A stretch of DNA of 64,000 nt from Paenarthrobacter aurescens. Lineage in GTDB: Bacteria > Actinomycetota > Actinomycetes > Actinomycetales > Micrococcaceae. This document shows, piece by piece, positions 34,403 to 42,031 of the stretch. Position 1 is the first letter of the stretch; each line of letters starts with the position of its first letter. Under the pieces are notes generated by a model that searched no databases, was not told the origin of the DNA, and saw nothing but the letters and a program-made list of their open reading frames with translations. The translations under genes were made by a program, and so were the position numbers. The stretch covers positions 806,001-870,000 of the forward strand of contig NZ_CP157456.1 of NCBI RefSeq assembly GCF_041549525.1, in the 5' to 3' direction.

Positions 34403-37400
34403 TTAGCCCCTCAAGCACCTCTGATACTCAAGCCAGGCGAAGGCGTACCGGAGCCATCCCACTACGTCGTACCACTTGGACGGCTTGGTGGGCGCGGTGC
34501 ATTGCGGTGGGTTCGGACCGCTTTCAGCCACGTTTACCAATGCCTTCACCACGGTTCCGCTTTCGACGGCGGTGAGCACCAGGGTTCCGGTTCCGGCAGC
34601 TGCCGCTGCGGGCACCTTGAGGTCCACAGTTGCGGCGCCCGCAGTTACCGGGACTGGGCCGAGTGCGACTGCTGCGCCCTTGGAGTCAATGAACACGGCG
34701 TTCAGCGTCGTGTTGGCCGGGCTGCCGATGGAGGTGAGGTTGAGCTTGGAGACCGCCAAAGCAATGGGGTCTCCTGCTTTTACTTCAGCGGCCGTGGTGT
34801 TGGCCACGGCAACGGAGCGGCGTGCGAAGTCCGGTGATACTGGATTGTGCTCGCGCAGGTACTTGATCCAAGCGTCGCGGTCCACCAGGCCTGTGTCCTT
34901 GGTGTTGCTGCCTTCCTTGAAGATCCGGAAGTTGTCACCTCCGGTGGCGAGGAAGCTGAAGGTTCCAATCCTGTACTGCTTGGCAGGATCAATCACGGCT
35001 CCGTTCACCCAGATGCCGGTGATGCGGTCCCCGGCGGGGCGATTGGCGTCGTAGGTGTAGTTGACGTTTTTGGACACGCCCAGCTGCTGGTAGGGGCGGC
35101 TGGGGATGGTGCCGTCAGCGTTGGTCTGCCACTGCTGCTCCAGGAGCGTCTTGAACTGTGCCCCGGTAAGGGAGGTGGTCCAAAGGTTGTTCACGAACGG
35201 CAGGACCGCATTCGCTTCCGCGTAGGTGATAGTCCCGTCCGGTGCGTAGTACAGCTCGTTACGCAGCCCGCCGGGGTTCACGACGCCGATCTCCGCCGCA
35301 CCCAGTTCCGGCGCCTTAAGCGTGTCCACCAGGGAGTCCGCCACTAGGTTTCCGAGCGTGGATTCGTTGGCGCGGTCGTCCCGCTTGGGGGCGCCGCCCG
35401 CCGGATCCGGGGTGAAGGCTGTGGTGATATCAGCAGTCACGGCTCCTACGGGCTGGTTGCCGATGACGGCAGCTTCTGCGAGGGCCTTGTCCACAATGCT
35501 CTTCACCGTGGCCACCCTCGGGTACGCAGCAACGAGGCTTTCAGCGGTATCGGTGGTTCGGTCCACCACTGCTGCCTTGTAAGCCGTGACTGTGTTGCTT
35601 GCGGTGTCTACCGTAAGGGTCACGCTGCCCACGTTCTCGCCGTAATTTCCGGTCTGAACAATGGGGCGGGTCTTGCCGGTGGGCTGGCCGTTGGCGTCCA
35701 ATACCGGGGCGTCCCAGGCATATTCCTTGTGGGTGTGACCGGTGAAGATCGCGGCCACGTCAGGAGTGGTTTCGTTGACGAGCTTGGCAAACGGTCCGCC
35801 GGCTGCCACTTCCTGCTCCAACGTGGCGCCCTCAGGCGTTCCGGACGCAGCGCCGTCGTGATTTTCCACGATGATGAGGTCCGCCCGGTTTTCGGCCTTG
35901 ATCTTCGCCGCTACCCGGTTGATGGCATCCACGGGATCGCCGAACTCCAGGTCCGCAATGCCGGCCGGTGTCACCAGGGAAGGAACTTCCTGTGTGACAG
36001 TGCCGATCACTGCAACCCTGGTTCCGTTCATGTCCAGGACTTTGTACTCCGGAAGGACAGGAGTGGTGGTGCCTTTCTGGTAAACGTTGGCGCCCAGGTA
36101 GGCGAACTTCGCGTTGGTACCTCCAGCGATCACGCGATCCCGCAGATCAGCCCAACCGCCGTCGAACTCGTGGTTGCCTACCGCCGAAGCCTGCAGGTCA
36201 AGGGCATTGAGGACATCGATGGTGGGCTGGTCCTTCGCCACCGAGGAAGCGAAGAGCGAAGCGCCGATGTTGTCGCCCGCAGAAATGAAGGCTGTGGCGC
36301 CGGGCGCAGCGGCTGCGCGGAGCTTCTCAAGTGTTCCCGCGAAGAGGACCGTGTTGGAATCGATCCGGCCATGGAAGTCATTGATGCCCAGGAATTGCAG
36401 ATCAACGGTGGCCGGCTCGTCGGCAGTCAGGTTCAGGCCCACCACCACGGGGTCGTGGTCGCTGGCCCGGAACTCGTCACCGGCATAGTAGTTGGTCACA
36501 TTGTTGTTATACCTGCTGTACTCCAGTGCCACCGACTCCACGGAGTTGATGTTCCAGATGTCCGTTCCTGTGACCACCTTTTGGGCGGCAGGGGAAGCCA
36601 GGATGTGGTCCAGGGAACCAACCATGCCACCGAACAGGTACGAATGCTTGCCTGTGCCTGCCTCCAGGTCGGTGTAGCCGGCCCCGGTGAGGACGTTGAT
36701 GGGGTCTTCCTTGGCGTAGGCGTTGAAGTCACCGATCAGGAAGACCTTGTCCGTGCCTTTGGATTGCTGAAGCTCATTGGAAAAGGCGAGCAGGGATTCA
36801 GCCTGCTTGGTGCGGGCGATATTCGAGGCACCCTGGCCCTTGTCCGTGTCATCCGGCGTCGCAGCCGAGCCCTTGGACTTGAAGTGGTTCACGATCGCGA
36901 TGAACTTTTTATCATCAGGAGCACCAACCGGTTTGAAGACCTGCGCCAGGGGCTTGCGTGCACTGGCGAACGCCACGGTGTCGTTGTGGATGATGGACTC
37001 ACCCACGGGCTCGGCCACGGCCTTCTTGAAGATGAATGCGGTGCGGATCATGTCCTCGTCGCTCAGCGGAGGAGCGTTGGCGGGTGTCCGTACGTAGTCC
37101 CAGACCCCGGGGGTCTTGACGTTGAGGGCGTCCACCAGCTTGGACAAGGCGTCGTCACGGTTCTTGCCGAACTGGGCCGAGTTCTCAATCTCTTCCAGGG
37201 ATACGACGTCGGCGCCGGACTTAGTGATGGCGGCGACGATCTTGGTCTGCTGGCGCTCGAAGTTCTCCGCGTTGGCAGCACCACGGGCGTTGCAGCCTTC
37301 TTTGACAGTGATGGGGTTGCCGTCGCGGTCGGTGTAGAAGACGCAGCCGGTCAGCTGGTCACCTGTGGTGGGGAAGTAGTTCAACACATTGAAAGAAGCC

Positions 37401-38935
37401 AGCTTGAGGTTGCCTCCAACATCTGCAGGACCCTCGGGCCTGGTGGCCGTGAAGCTGGCAGGCTGGACGGAGTCTGCGTTGGCCGCTGTCAGGGCAGCCA
37501 GCGGCTGGAACTTCCAGGAGTTGTTGCCGTAGCCCAAAATGACGTCGGTCCGGAACTGCGCCGGCGAGCCCACGCGGACGGGGTCCGATGTGGTCAGGTA
37601 CGGCAGCTGCTGGGCCTTGGTGGTGGCGTCCTTGAGGAAGTTGGTGGACGCGCCGTCGTCGAGCTTGATGCCTCGCAGGGCATTGTCCGCCACAACTGCG
37701 GCGTACTCGGGCGAACCATAGGAGGCCACCGCGGTCGGCTGAACCAGAGGGGTTGTGCCGGCCGCAAGGCCGATCTCGCCGTACTGGTTCAGGGAGTAGT
37801 TGTCCGTGACCGTGTAGTCACCCTGAGGTGCCAGGAGCATGCCTTCCAGGCTCTCGCGGGCAGCTTCATTGGCGGGCAGCGTGAACGGTGTGGACTTAAC
37901 CTCCGGTGCCGCCTCGGTGAGCTTCTTCAACCCTGCCGCTTCAACGGTGAGCTGGGTCTGGCTGGCGAATTCGCTGACAACACCGGTGAGTTGTACGTAG
38001 TCGCCCGGCTGGACCGTCGCCGCCGTCGTGGGTGAATAGACGAACAAAGCGTCCGACGCCGTCCTTGCCGCCCCCGCTCCTTCACCGCCGGTTCCGGGGG
38101 TCTGAATGTAGTAGCCGTTGAAACCGCCTGTTGCGTAGACGGCCGTGACTTTGCCGCTGGTGGTCACGGTACTGCCCACGAAGGGACTGGCCGGGCCGGT
38201 TCCCTGAATCTCTGCAATGGCCTTGACTCCAGGCTCCGGTTGGGGGTCAACCGGAGGAGTCCCGCCCCCGTTGGAGGCAGTGGGAGTGATGGTGGCACTG
38301 AGGCTGAAGTCGGCGGCGTTGGAGTCGGTGTCCACACCGTTGGTCCGGTTGAGGCTCTTGACGTCGGAGTTGCCCGTTGGTGCGGTGGCAACGGCAGCCT
38401 CAAAGGTGTTGGAGGTGCCGTAGCCCAGGAGGTCAGCGATCACGGCGTTACCCGTTACCGAGCCCACCGGAAGAGGAGAGACCGCGGTTGCCTGCTTGGC
38501 CAGGACCAAAGTTCCGGCTGTCCCGGCAGGGTTAAGCGTGCCGGTTGCCTGAACATCCGCGGCGGGTATCTCCGGTGCGGTTGACGTGCCGCTGTTGGTG
38601 GCGCCCTTGACCAAGAAGTGTCCCTTTGCCGGAATGCTGCCCGTCAGGGGAGTGATTCCCGTGGGCGCCGCAGAGGCGGTGGCAGACCGATACTGCAGCG
38701 ACCAGCCCGCCAGGCTGACCGGGGCGTCCGAGGAGTTGTAAAGCTCCACAAACTTATTTTTGAAGGCCGCTCCGCTGCTTCCGCCGCTGAGATACGCCTC
38801 GTTGATCACCACCGGGGAGGTGCCTGCCGTAGCCGGATCATCCGCAGCTACGGCCGGTACGGCTGTCAGCGGGGCGGAAAGCAACCCGACTGACAGGACC
38901 GTTCCCGCCAAGGATTTCCAATGCATAAATTTCAT
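34403..38935 (-). CDS. secreted nuclease / 5'-nucleotidase fusion (ExeM/NucH-like)
   Basis: This 1510-residue exported protein combines several domains. A signal peptide ends near AVPAVAA (residue 31). A lamin-tail domain (about 42-160, VVINEAYLSGG and FVELYNSSDAPVSLAGWSL) and an OB-fold region (about 237-340) follow. Next is an endonuclease/exonuclease/phosphatase domain from about 509 (LASFNVLNYF, SLEEIENSA, GDFNAYAKEDP, ASDHDPVV). A metallophosphoesterase 5'-nucleotidase starts near 845 (GINDFHGRID, AVGNHEFDGGW), with its C-terminal substrate domain from about 1165. It probably degrades extracellular DNA and dephosphorylates the nucleotides, supplying phosphate and nucleosides. The C-terminus has two cysteines and no sortase motif. 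ATG at 38935. Confidence 0.9.
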   Translation of the reverse strand: MKFMHWKSLAGTVLSVGLLSAPLTAVPAVAADDPATAGTSPVVINEAYLSGGSSGAAFKNKFVELYNSSDAPVSLAGWSLQYRSATASAAPTGITPLTGSIPAKGHFLVKGATNSGTSTAPEIPAADVQATGTLNPAGTAGTLVLAKQATAVSPLPVGSVTGNAVIADLLGYGTSNTFEAAVATAPTGNSDVKSLNRTNGVDTDSNAADFSLSATITPTASNGGGTPPVDPQPEPGVKAIAEIQGTGPASPFVGSTVTTSGKVTAVYATGGFNGYYIQTPGTGGEGAGAARTASDALFVYSPTTAATVQPGDYVQLTGVVSEFASQTQLTVEAAGLKKLTEAAPEVKSTPFTLPANEAARESLEGMLLAPQGDYTVTDNYSLNQYGEIGLAAGTTPLVQPTAVASYGSPEYAAVVADNALRGIKLDDGASTNFLKDATTKAQQLPYLTTSDPVRVGSPAQFRTDVILGYGNNSWKFQPLAALTAANADSVQPASFTATRPEGPADVGGNLKLASFNVLNYFPTTGDQLTGCVFYTDRDGNPITVKEGCNARGAANAENFERQQTKIVAAITKSGADVVSLEEIENSAQFGKNRDDALSKLVDALNVKTPGVWDYVRTPANAPPLSDEDMIRTAFIFKKAVAEPVGESIIHNDTVAFASARKPLAQVFKPVGAPDDKKFIAIVNHFKSKGSAATPDDTDKGQGASNIARTKQAESLLAFSNELQQSKGTDKVFLIGDFNAYAKEDPINVLTGAGYTDLEAGTGKHSYLFGGMVGSLDHILASPAAQKVVTGTDIWNINSVESVALEYSRYNNNVTNYYAGDEFRASDHDPVVVGLNLTADEPATVDLQFLGINDFHGRIDSNTVLFAGTLEKLRAAAAPGATAFISAGDNIGASLFASSVAKDQPTIDVLNALDLQASAVGNHEFDGGWADLRDRVIAGGTNAKFAYLGANVYQKGTTTPVLPEYKVLDMNGTRVAVIGTVTQEVPSLVTPAGIADLEFGDPVDAINRVAAKIKAENRADLIIVENHDGAASGTPEGATLEQEVAAGGPFAKLVNETTPDVAAIFTGHTHKEYAWDAPVLDANGQPTGKTRPIVQTGNYGENVGSVTLTVDTASNTVTAYKAAVVDRTTDTAESLVAAYPRVATVKSIVDKALAEAAVIGNQPVGAVTADITTAFTPDPAGGAPKRDDRANESTLGNLVADSLVDTLKAPELGAAEIGVVNPGGLRNELYYAPDGTITYAEANAVLPFVNNLWTTSLTGAQFKTLLEQQWQTNADGTIPSRPYQQLGVSKNVNYTYDANRPAGDRITGIWVNGAVIDPAKQYRIGTFSFLATGGDNFRIFKEGSNTKDTGLVDRDAWIKYLREHNPVSPDFARRSVAVANTTAAEVKAGDPIALAVSKLNLTSIGSPANTTLNAVFIDSKGAAVALGPVPVTAGAATVDLKVPAAAAAGTGTLVLTAVESGTVVKALVNVAESGPNPPQCTAPTKPSKWYDVVGWLRYAFAWLEYQRCLRG

Positions 38936-39072
38936 CCGCTCGAACTTTCATCAGTGAGCCTTTTGGAGCTCCATGAATGGCGCCCACTGTCTTGTGAAGT
39001 GGGCGAATGCCGGAAGCTACTCCCGGGTAAAGCTGCCTCGGACCTAGCTGAACACGAACGGATGAATGGAGG

Positions 39073-39112
39073 GTTGACCCAAGGTCAACAATGAGGGACC
39101 GTGCCACGGTCC
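39073..39112. promoter_or_regulatory. Two dyads between the VOC gene and the nuclease gene
   Basis: GTTGACC-caa-GGTCAAC (39073-39089) is a perfect 7-3-7 palindrome 138 nt upstream of the nuclease gene. GGACCGTG-c-CACGGTCC (39096-39112) is a perfect 8-1-8 palindrome. The second may be the 3' hairpin of a transcript or a protein site. No T-tract is present. Confidence 0.4.
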
Positions 39113-39125
39113 GGTGGTACGGCGA

Positions 39126-39911
39126 CTAGTTGGTCTGACCCAAGTCCTGGATGACCTTGAAGACAGCCCCGGTGGGGTCCGCTAACGTAGCAAGCCGTCC
39201 GAAAGGAGTGTCTTCCGCGGGCTGCATGACGGTGGCACCCAGAGCCGTGGCTTGCTCAACGCTGGCGTCTGTGTCCTTCACGGCGAAGTACACACTCCAC
39301 ATCGAGGGGACCTGCTCGGGGAGGAAACGGGAGGCATCCATGATGCCTGCCTTGGCCTCATCGCCGGCGCCCAAGGTCACGTAACGGAACTCCGGGGTGT
39401 CACTCATGACTGACGTGTCCCAGCCGAAGACCTTCTGGTAGAAGGCCACCGCGGACTCGTAGTCCTTGCTCAGGAGTTCGTGCCAAGCGGGAGCACCGGC
39501 CTCCGCCGCGATCTCATAGCCCTTCATTTCCCCGAACTGCCAAGCACCGATAGCGGCACCGGAAGCATCCGCGTACATGGCCATGCTGCCTTGCTCAGGG
39601 ACCTCCATGGGTTCCAGGAGCACCTGGCCCCCGTTGGCGGCTGCGGCCGCGGTAGTGGCTGCGATGTCGTCAGTGCGCAGGTACGTGGACCAGAGGTCCG
39701 GCATGGCACCCATATCCGCCTGCTTCTCCATGATGCCCGCAACCATCCGGCCGTCCTTGGAGGCCGTGATGTAGCCGCCGTACTTCTCCTGGTCTCCTGT
39801 TTCGTAGGTCCAACCGAAAAGTGCCGTGTAAAAGGCCTTCGCTTTTTCCGTATCGGACGTCATGAGGTCAATCCAGCAAGGGGAACCGGGAGTGATGTCG
39901 GGCTTGGGCAT
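39126..39911 (-). CDS. VOC family protein (two glyoxalase/bleomycin-resistance domains)
   Basis: This 261-residue protein has two tandem vicinal-oxygen-chelate modules. The first begins PCWIDLMTSDTEKAKAFYTALFGW and the second PAWHELLSKDYESAVAFYQKVFGW, each with the typical FYxxxFGW turn. Members bind metal and act as glyoxalases, dioxygenases or antibiotic-binding proteins; this one is closest in appearance to the uncharacterised two-domain group. The start at 39911 (MPKPDITPG) has AGGAG about 12 nt upstream; the longer frame has no family-like sequence. It is co-directional with the nuclease gene upstream but separated by two palindromes. Confidence 0.85.
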   Translation of the reverse strand: MPKPDITPGSPCWIDLMTSDTEKAKAFYTALFGWTYETGDQEKYGGYITASKDGRMVAGIMEKQADMGAMPDLWSTYLRTDDIAATTAAAAANGGQVLLEPMEVPEQGSMAMYADASGAAIGAWQFGEMKGYEIAAEAGAPAWHELLSKDYESAVAFYQKVFGWDTSVMSDTPEFRYVTLGAGDEAKAGIMDASRFLPEQVPSMWSVYFAVKDTDASVEQATALGATVMQPAEDTPFGRLATLADPTGAVFKVIQDLGQTN

Positions 39912-40079
39912 AGGTGAGGCTCCTGTTGTAATGCCGCAGCCAAAAGCTGCAGCTGATGTCCGTGGTGTGGAGACAGGAAGAACACTATGTGGGGCCTCTG
40001 ACAGTTTCAATGATTTTCCGGTTGTCAGTTCTCAGTTCCGTCCTGGAACCCCACCGCACCTACGTCTGCAGACACAAAA

Positions 40080-40107
40080 ATGCCCCGGGTCCTGGGACCC
40101 GGGGCAT
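40080..40107 (-). terminator. Terminator of tRNA-Ser (TGA)
   Basis: A GC-rich stem TGCCCCGGGTCC (40081-40092) pairs with 40095-40106. On the minus strand it is followed by TTTTTG, 9 nt after the tRNA 3' end. Confidence 0.88.
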
Positions 40108-40115
40108 CTTCTTTG

Positions 40116-40203
40116 CGGAAGGTAAGGGATTTGAACCCTTGGTACGGGGTTACCGCACACTGGTTTTCAAGACCAGCTCCTTAGGCCGCTCGGACAACCT
40201 TCC
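40116..40203 (-). tRNA. tRNA-Ser (TGA)
   Basis: An 88-nt class II tRNA with acceptor GGAAGGT/ACCTTCC, anticodon loop CTTGAAA (anticodon TGA), a long variable arm, T-arm GGTTCAAATCC and discriminator G. Confidence 0.97.
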
Positions 40204-40305
40204 TCGCCTAGTAGTGTTTCATAGGGAGTTGGCTGTTCCAAAACATCACGTCTTCCAAGCCCTGCCCCGGGGTCTGGAAGACAAGCAAGAAACCGGGAGT
40301 TCGTC

Positions 40306-41289
40306 ATGAAAGCCGTCTACATCTCAGAGCCGGGCGGGCCCGAAGTCCTCGAAATCCGCGAGGTCCCTTCTCCAGCGCCCGGCGAGGGCGAGGTCCTGAT
40401 CGACGTCGTGGCTGCGGGACTGAACCGTGCCGATGTCCAGCAGCGTAGAGGGTTCTACCCGCCGCCGCCGGGAGCCTCGGAAGTTCCAGGTTTGGAGGTT
40501 TCCGGTCGCATCGCAGCGTTTGGCCCCGGCGTCACCAAAGCATTCTCGGTGGGAGACAAAGTGGTGGCGCTGTTGTCCGGTGGTGGTTACGCCCAGCAGG
40601 TGGCAGTCCCGGCGGAGCAAGTACTGCGGGTTCCCGAAGGAGTGGACCTGATCACAGCGGCCTCCCTGCCTGAAGTTGCAGCCACCGTTTACTCGAACCT
40701 CATCATGACCGCACAACTGCAACCGGGCGAGACTGTACTTATCCACGGTGCAACCGGCGGGATTGGCACCATGGCTATCCAGCTGGCCAAAGCCTACGGC
40801 GCGAAGGTGGCAACCACGGCAGGTAATGACGAAAAAGTCGGCACGGCCAAAGCTTTCCTAGGTGCCGATATAGCCATCAACTACACCGAAGAAGACTTTG
40901 CCGAAAGTCTCAAGGCACACAACGGAGGCAAAGGCGCGGACGTGATCCTCGACGTCGTGGGTGCCAAATACCTCCAGCAGAACATCAATGCCCTCGCTGA
41001 CTACGGGCGACTCATCGTCATCGGCCTGCAGGGTGGCACCAAGGCAGAGATCAACCTGGGGCAACTCCTCAGCAAAAGGGCTGCCGTGATCGGGACAGCA
41101 CTGAGGCCCCGTCCCGTCGCTGAAAAGGGAATCATTATGTCCGCCGTCCGCGAGTTCGTCTGGCCCATGCTGAGCGATGGCCGTATCCGGCCGCTGGTGG
41201 CCAAATCCTTCCCGTTGGAGCAGGTCCGCGAAGCACACCAATACTTCGACTCCGGCGAGCACGTGGGGAAGGTCCTCTTGCTCCTCTGA
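40306..41289 (+). CDS. NAD(P)H-quinone oxidoreductase, zinc-free MDR family
   Basis: This 327-residue medium-chain dehydrogenase/reductase is of the quinone oxidoreductase (PIG3-like) type. It has an N-terminal GroES-like domain (AGLNRADVQQRRGFYPPPPGAS) and the Rossmann NADPH-binding stretch VLIHGATGGIGTMAIQLAKAYGAKVATTAG. The catalytic zinc cysteines of alcohol dehydrogenases are absent. It reduces quinones or enones, usually as a detoxification step. A PadR regulator gene starts 47 nt downstream and could control it. ATG start at 40306. Confidence 0.92.
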   Translation: MKAVYISEPGGPEVLEIREVPSPAPGEGEVLIDVVAAGLNRADVQQRRGFYPPPPGASEVPGLEVSGRIAAFGPGVTKAFSVGDKVVALLSGGGYAQQVAVPAEQVLRVPEGVDLITAASLPEVAATVYSNLIMTAQLQPGETVLIHGATGGIGTMAIQLAKAYGAKVATTAGNDEKVGTAKAFLGADIAINYTEEDFAESLKAHNGGKGADVILDVVGAKYLQQNINALADYGRLIVIGLQGGTKAEINLGQLLSKRAAVIGTALRPRPVAEKGIIMSAVREFVWPMLSDGRIRPLVAKSFPLEQVREAHQYFDSGEHVGKVLLLL

Positions 41290-41336
41290 CCCCCGGTTGT
41301 CCGCCTCCGTCCGTCCCACTGCAGCGAAGGAGCCCC

Positions 41337-41903
41337 ATGTCCATTCGGCACAGCCTGCTGGCCCTGCTCCAGGACCAGCCGCGGTACGGCTACGAGCTGC
41401 GTGTTGAATTCGAGGACCGTACCGGTGCTGCATGGCCGTTGAACATCGGACAGGTTTACACCACCTTGGACAGGCTTGAGCGCGACGGTTTGGTCAGCAA
41501 AGACGGCGACGACGGCGGCGGCCACGTCATTTACAGCATCACTGACGCCGGGGTTGAGGAAGTGGAGGCCTGGTTCTCCGGAGCAGTGGACAGGGGCAAC
41601 CCTCCGCGGAACGAGATCGCCATCAAGCTGGCGCTCGCCGTCACGCTTCCGGGTGTGGATACATCCGCTGTGATTCAGTCCCAGCGTGAGGTCTCGGTAA
41701 AGGCCCTGCAGGAGCATACGCAGGCCAGGAAGACGGTCTCGGCCAACCAACGGTCCTCGGATACCGCTTGGCTTCTGGTACTGGATTCCTTGATTTTCCA
41801 AGCTGAGGCGGAGGTTCGCTGGTTGGATCTTTGCGAGGCCCGCATGGTGCAGGGTCAGGTCAACGGGGGATCGGGGCAAGCAACGTCCAAACGGCTGAGC
41901 TGA
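41337..41903 (+). CDS. PadR family transcriptional regulator
   Basis: This 188-residue regulator begins MSIRHSLLALLQDQPRYGYEL, the PadR winged-helix start, with the recognition region NIGQVYTTLDRLERDGLV and the wing GGGHVIYSITDAG. A helical C-terminal dimerisation domain follows (LLVLDSLIFQAEAEVRWLDL), as in the Vir_act_alpha_C type. PadR proteins repress nearby efflux or detoxification genes in response to phenolics or drugs. The co-directional quinone oxidoreductase just upstream is the obvious candidate target. The ATG at 41337 is preceded by GAAGGAG. Confidence 0.92.
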   Translation: MSIRHSLLALLQDQPRYGYELRVEFEDRTGAAWPLNIGQVYTTLDRLERDGLVSKDGDDGGGHVIYSITDAGVEEVEAWFSGAVDRGNPPRNEIAIKLALAVTLPGVDTSAVIQSQREVSVKALQEHTQARKTVSANQRSSDTAWLLVLDSLIFQAEAEVRWLDLCEARMVQGQVNGGSGQATSKRLS

Positions 41904-42031
41904 CGTCCGGCGCAGGGGAATGACCGTTCACCGCGTACCTGGAGACGGTTGGCGTGTAGCGCCCTATCCTGTCCGTGTGGGTTGTTAAGGTGAACAGAAG
42001 TACCCACCGCAGCAGTTCTCAAGGAGGAGAT

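Noticed and set aside
35729..38035. 768-residue open frame on the plus strand across the nuclease/nucleotidase gene
   Set aside because: Antisense shadow; composition rich in Gly, Arg, Val and His with no domains.
38936..39070. Possible PHO box upstream of the secreted nuclease
   Set aside because: GTTCG and GTTCA occur 8 nt apart, not in the 11-nt phase of PHO boxes.
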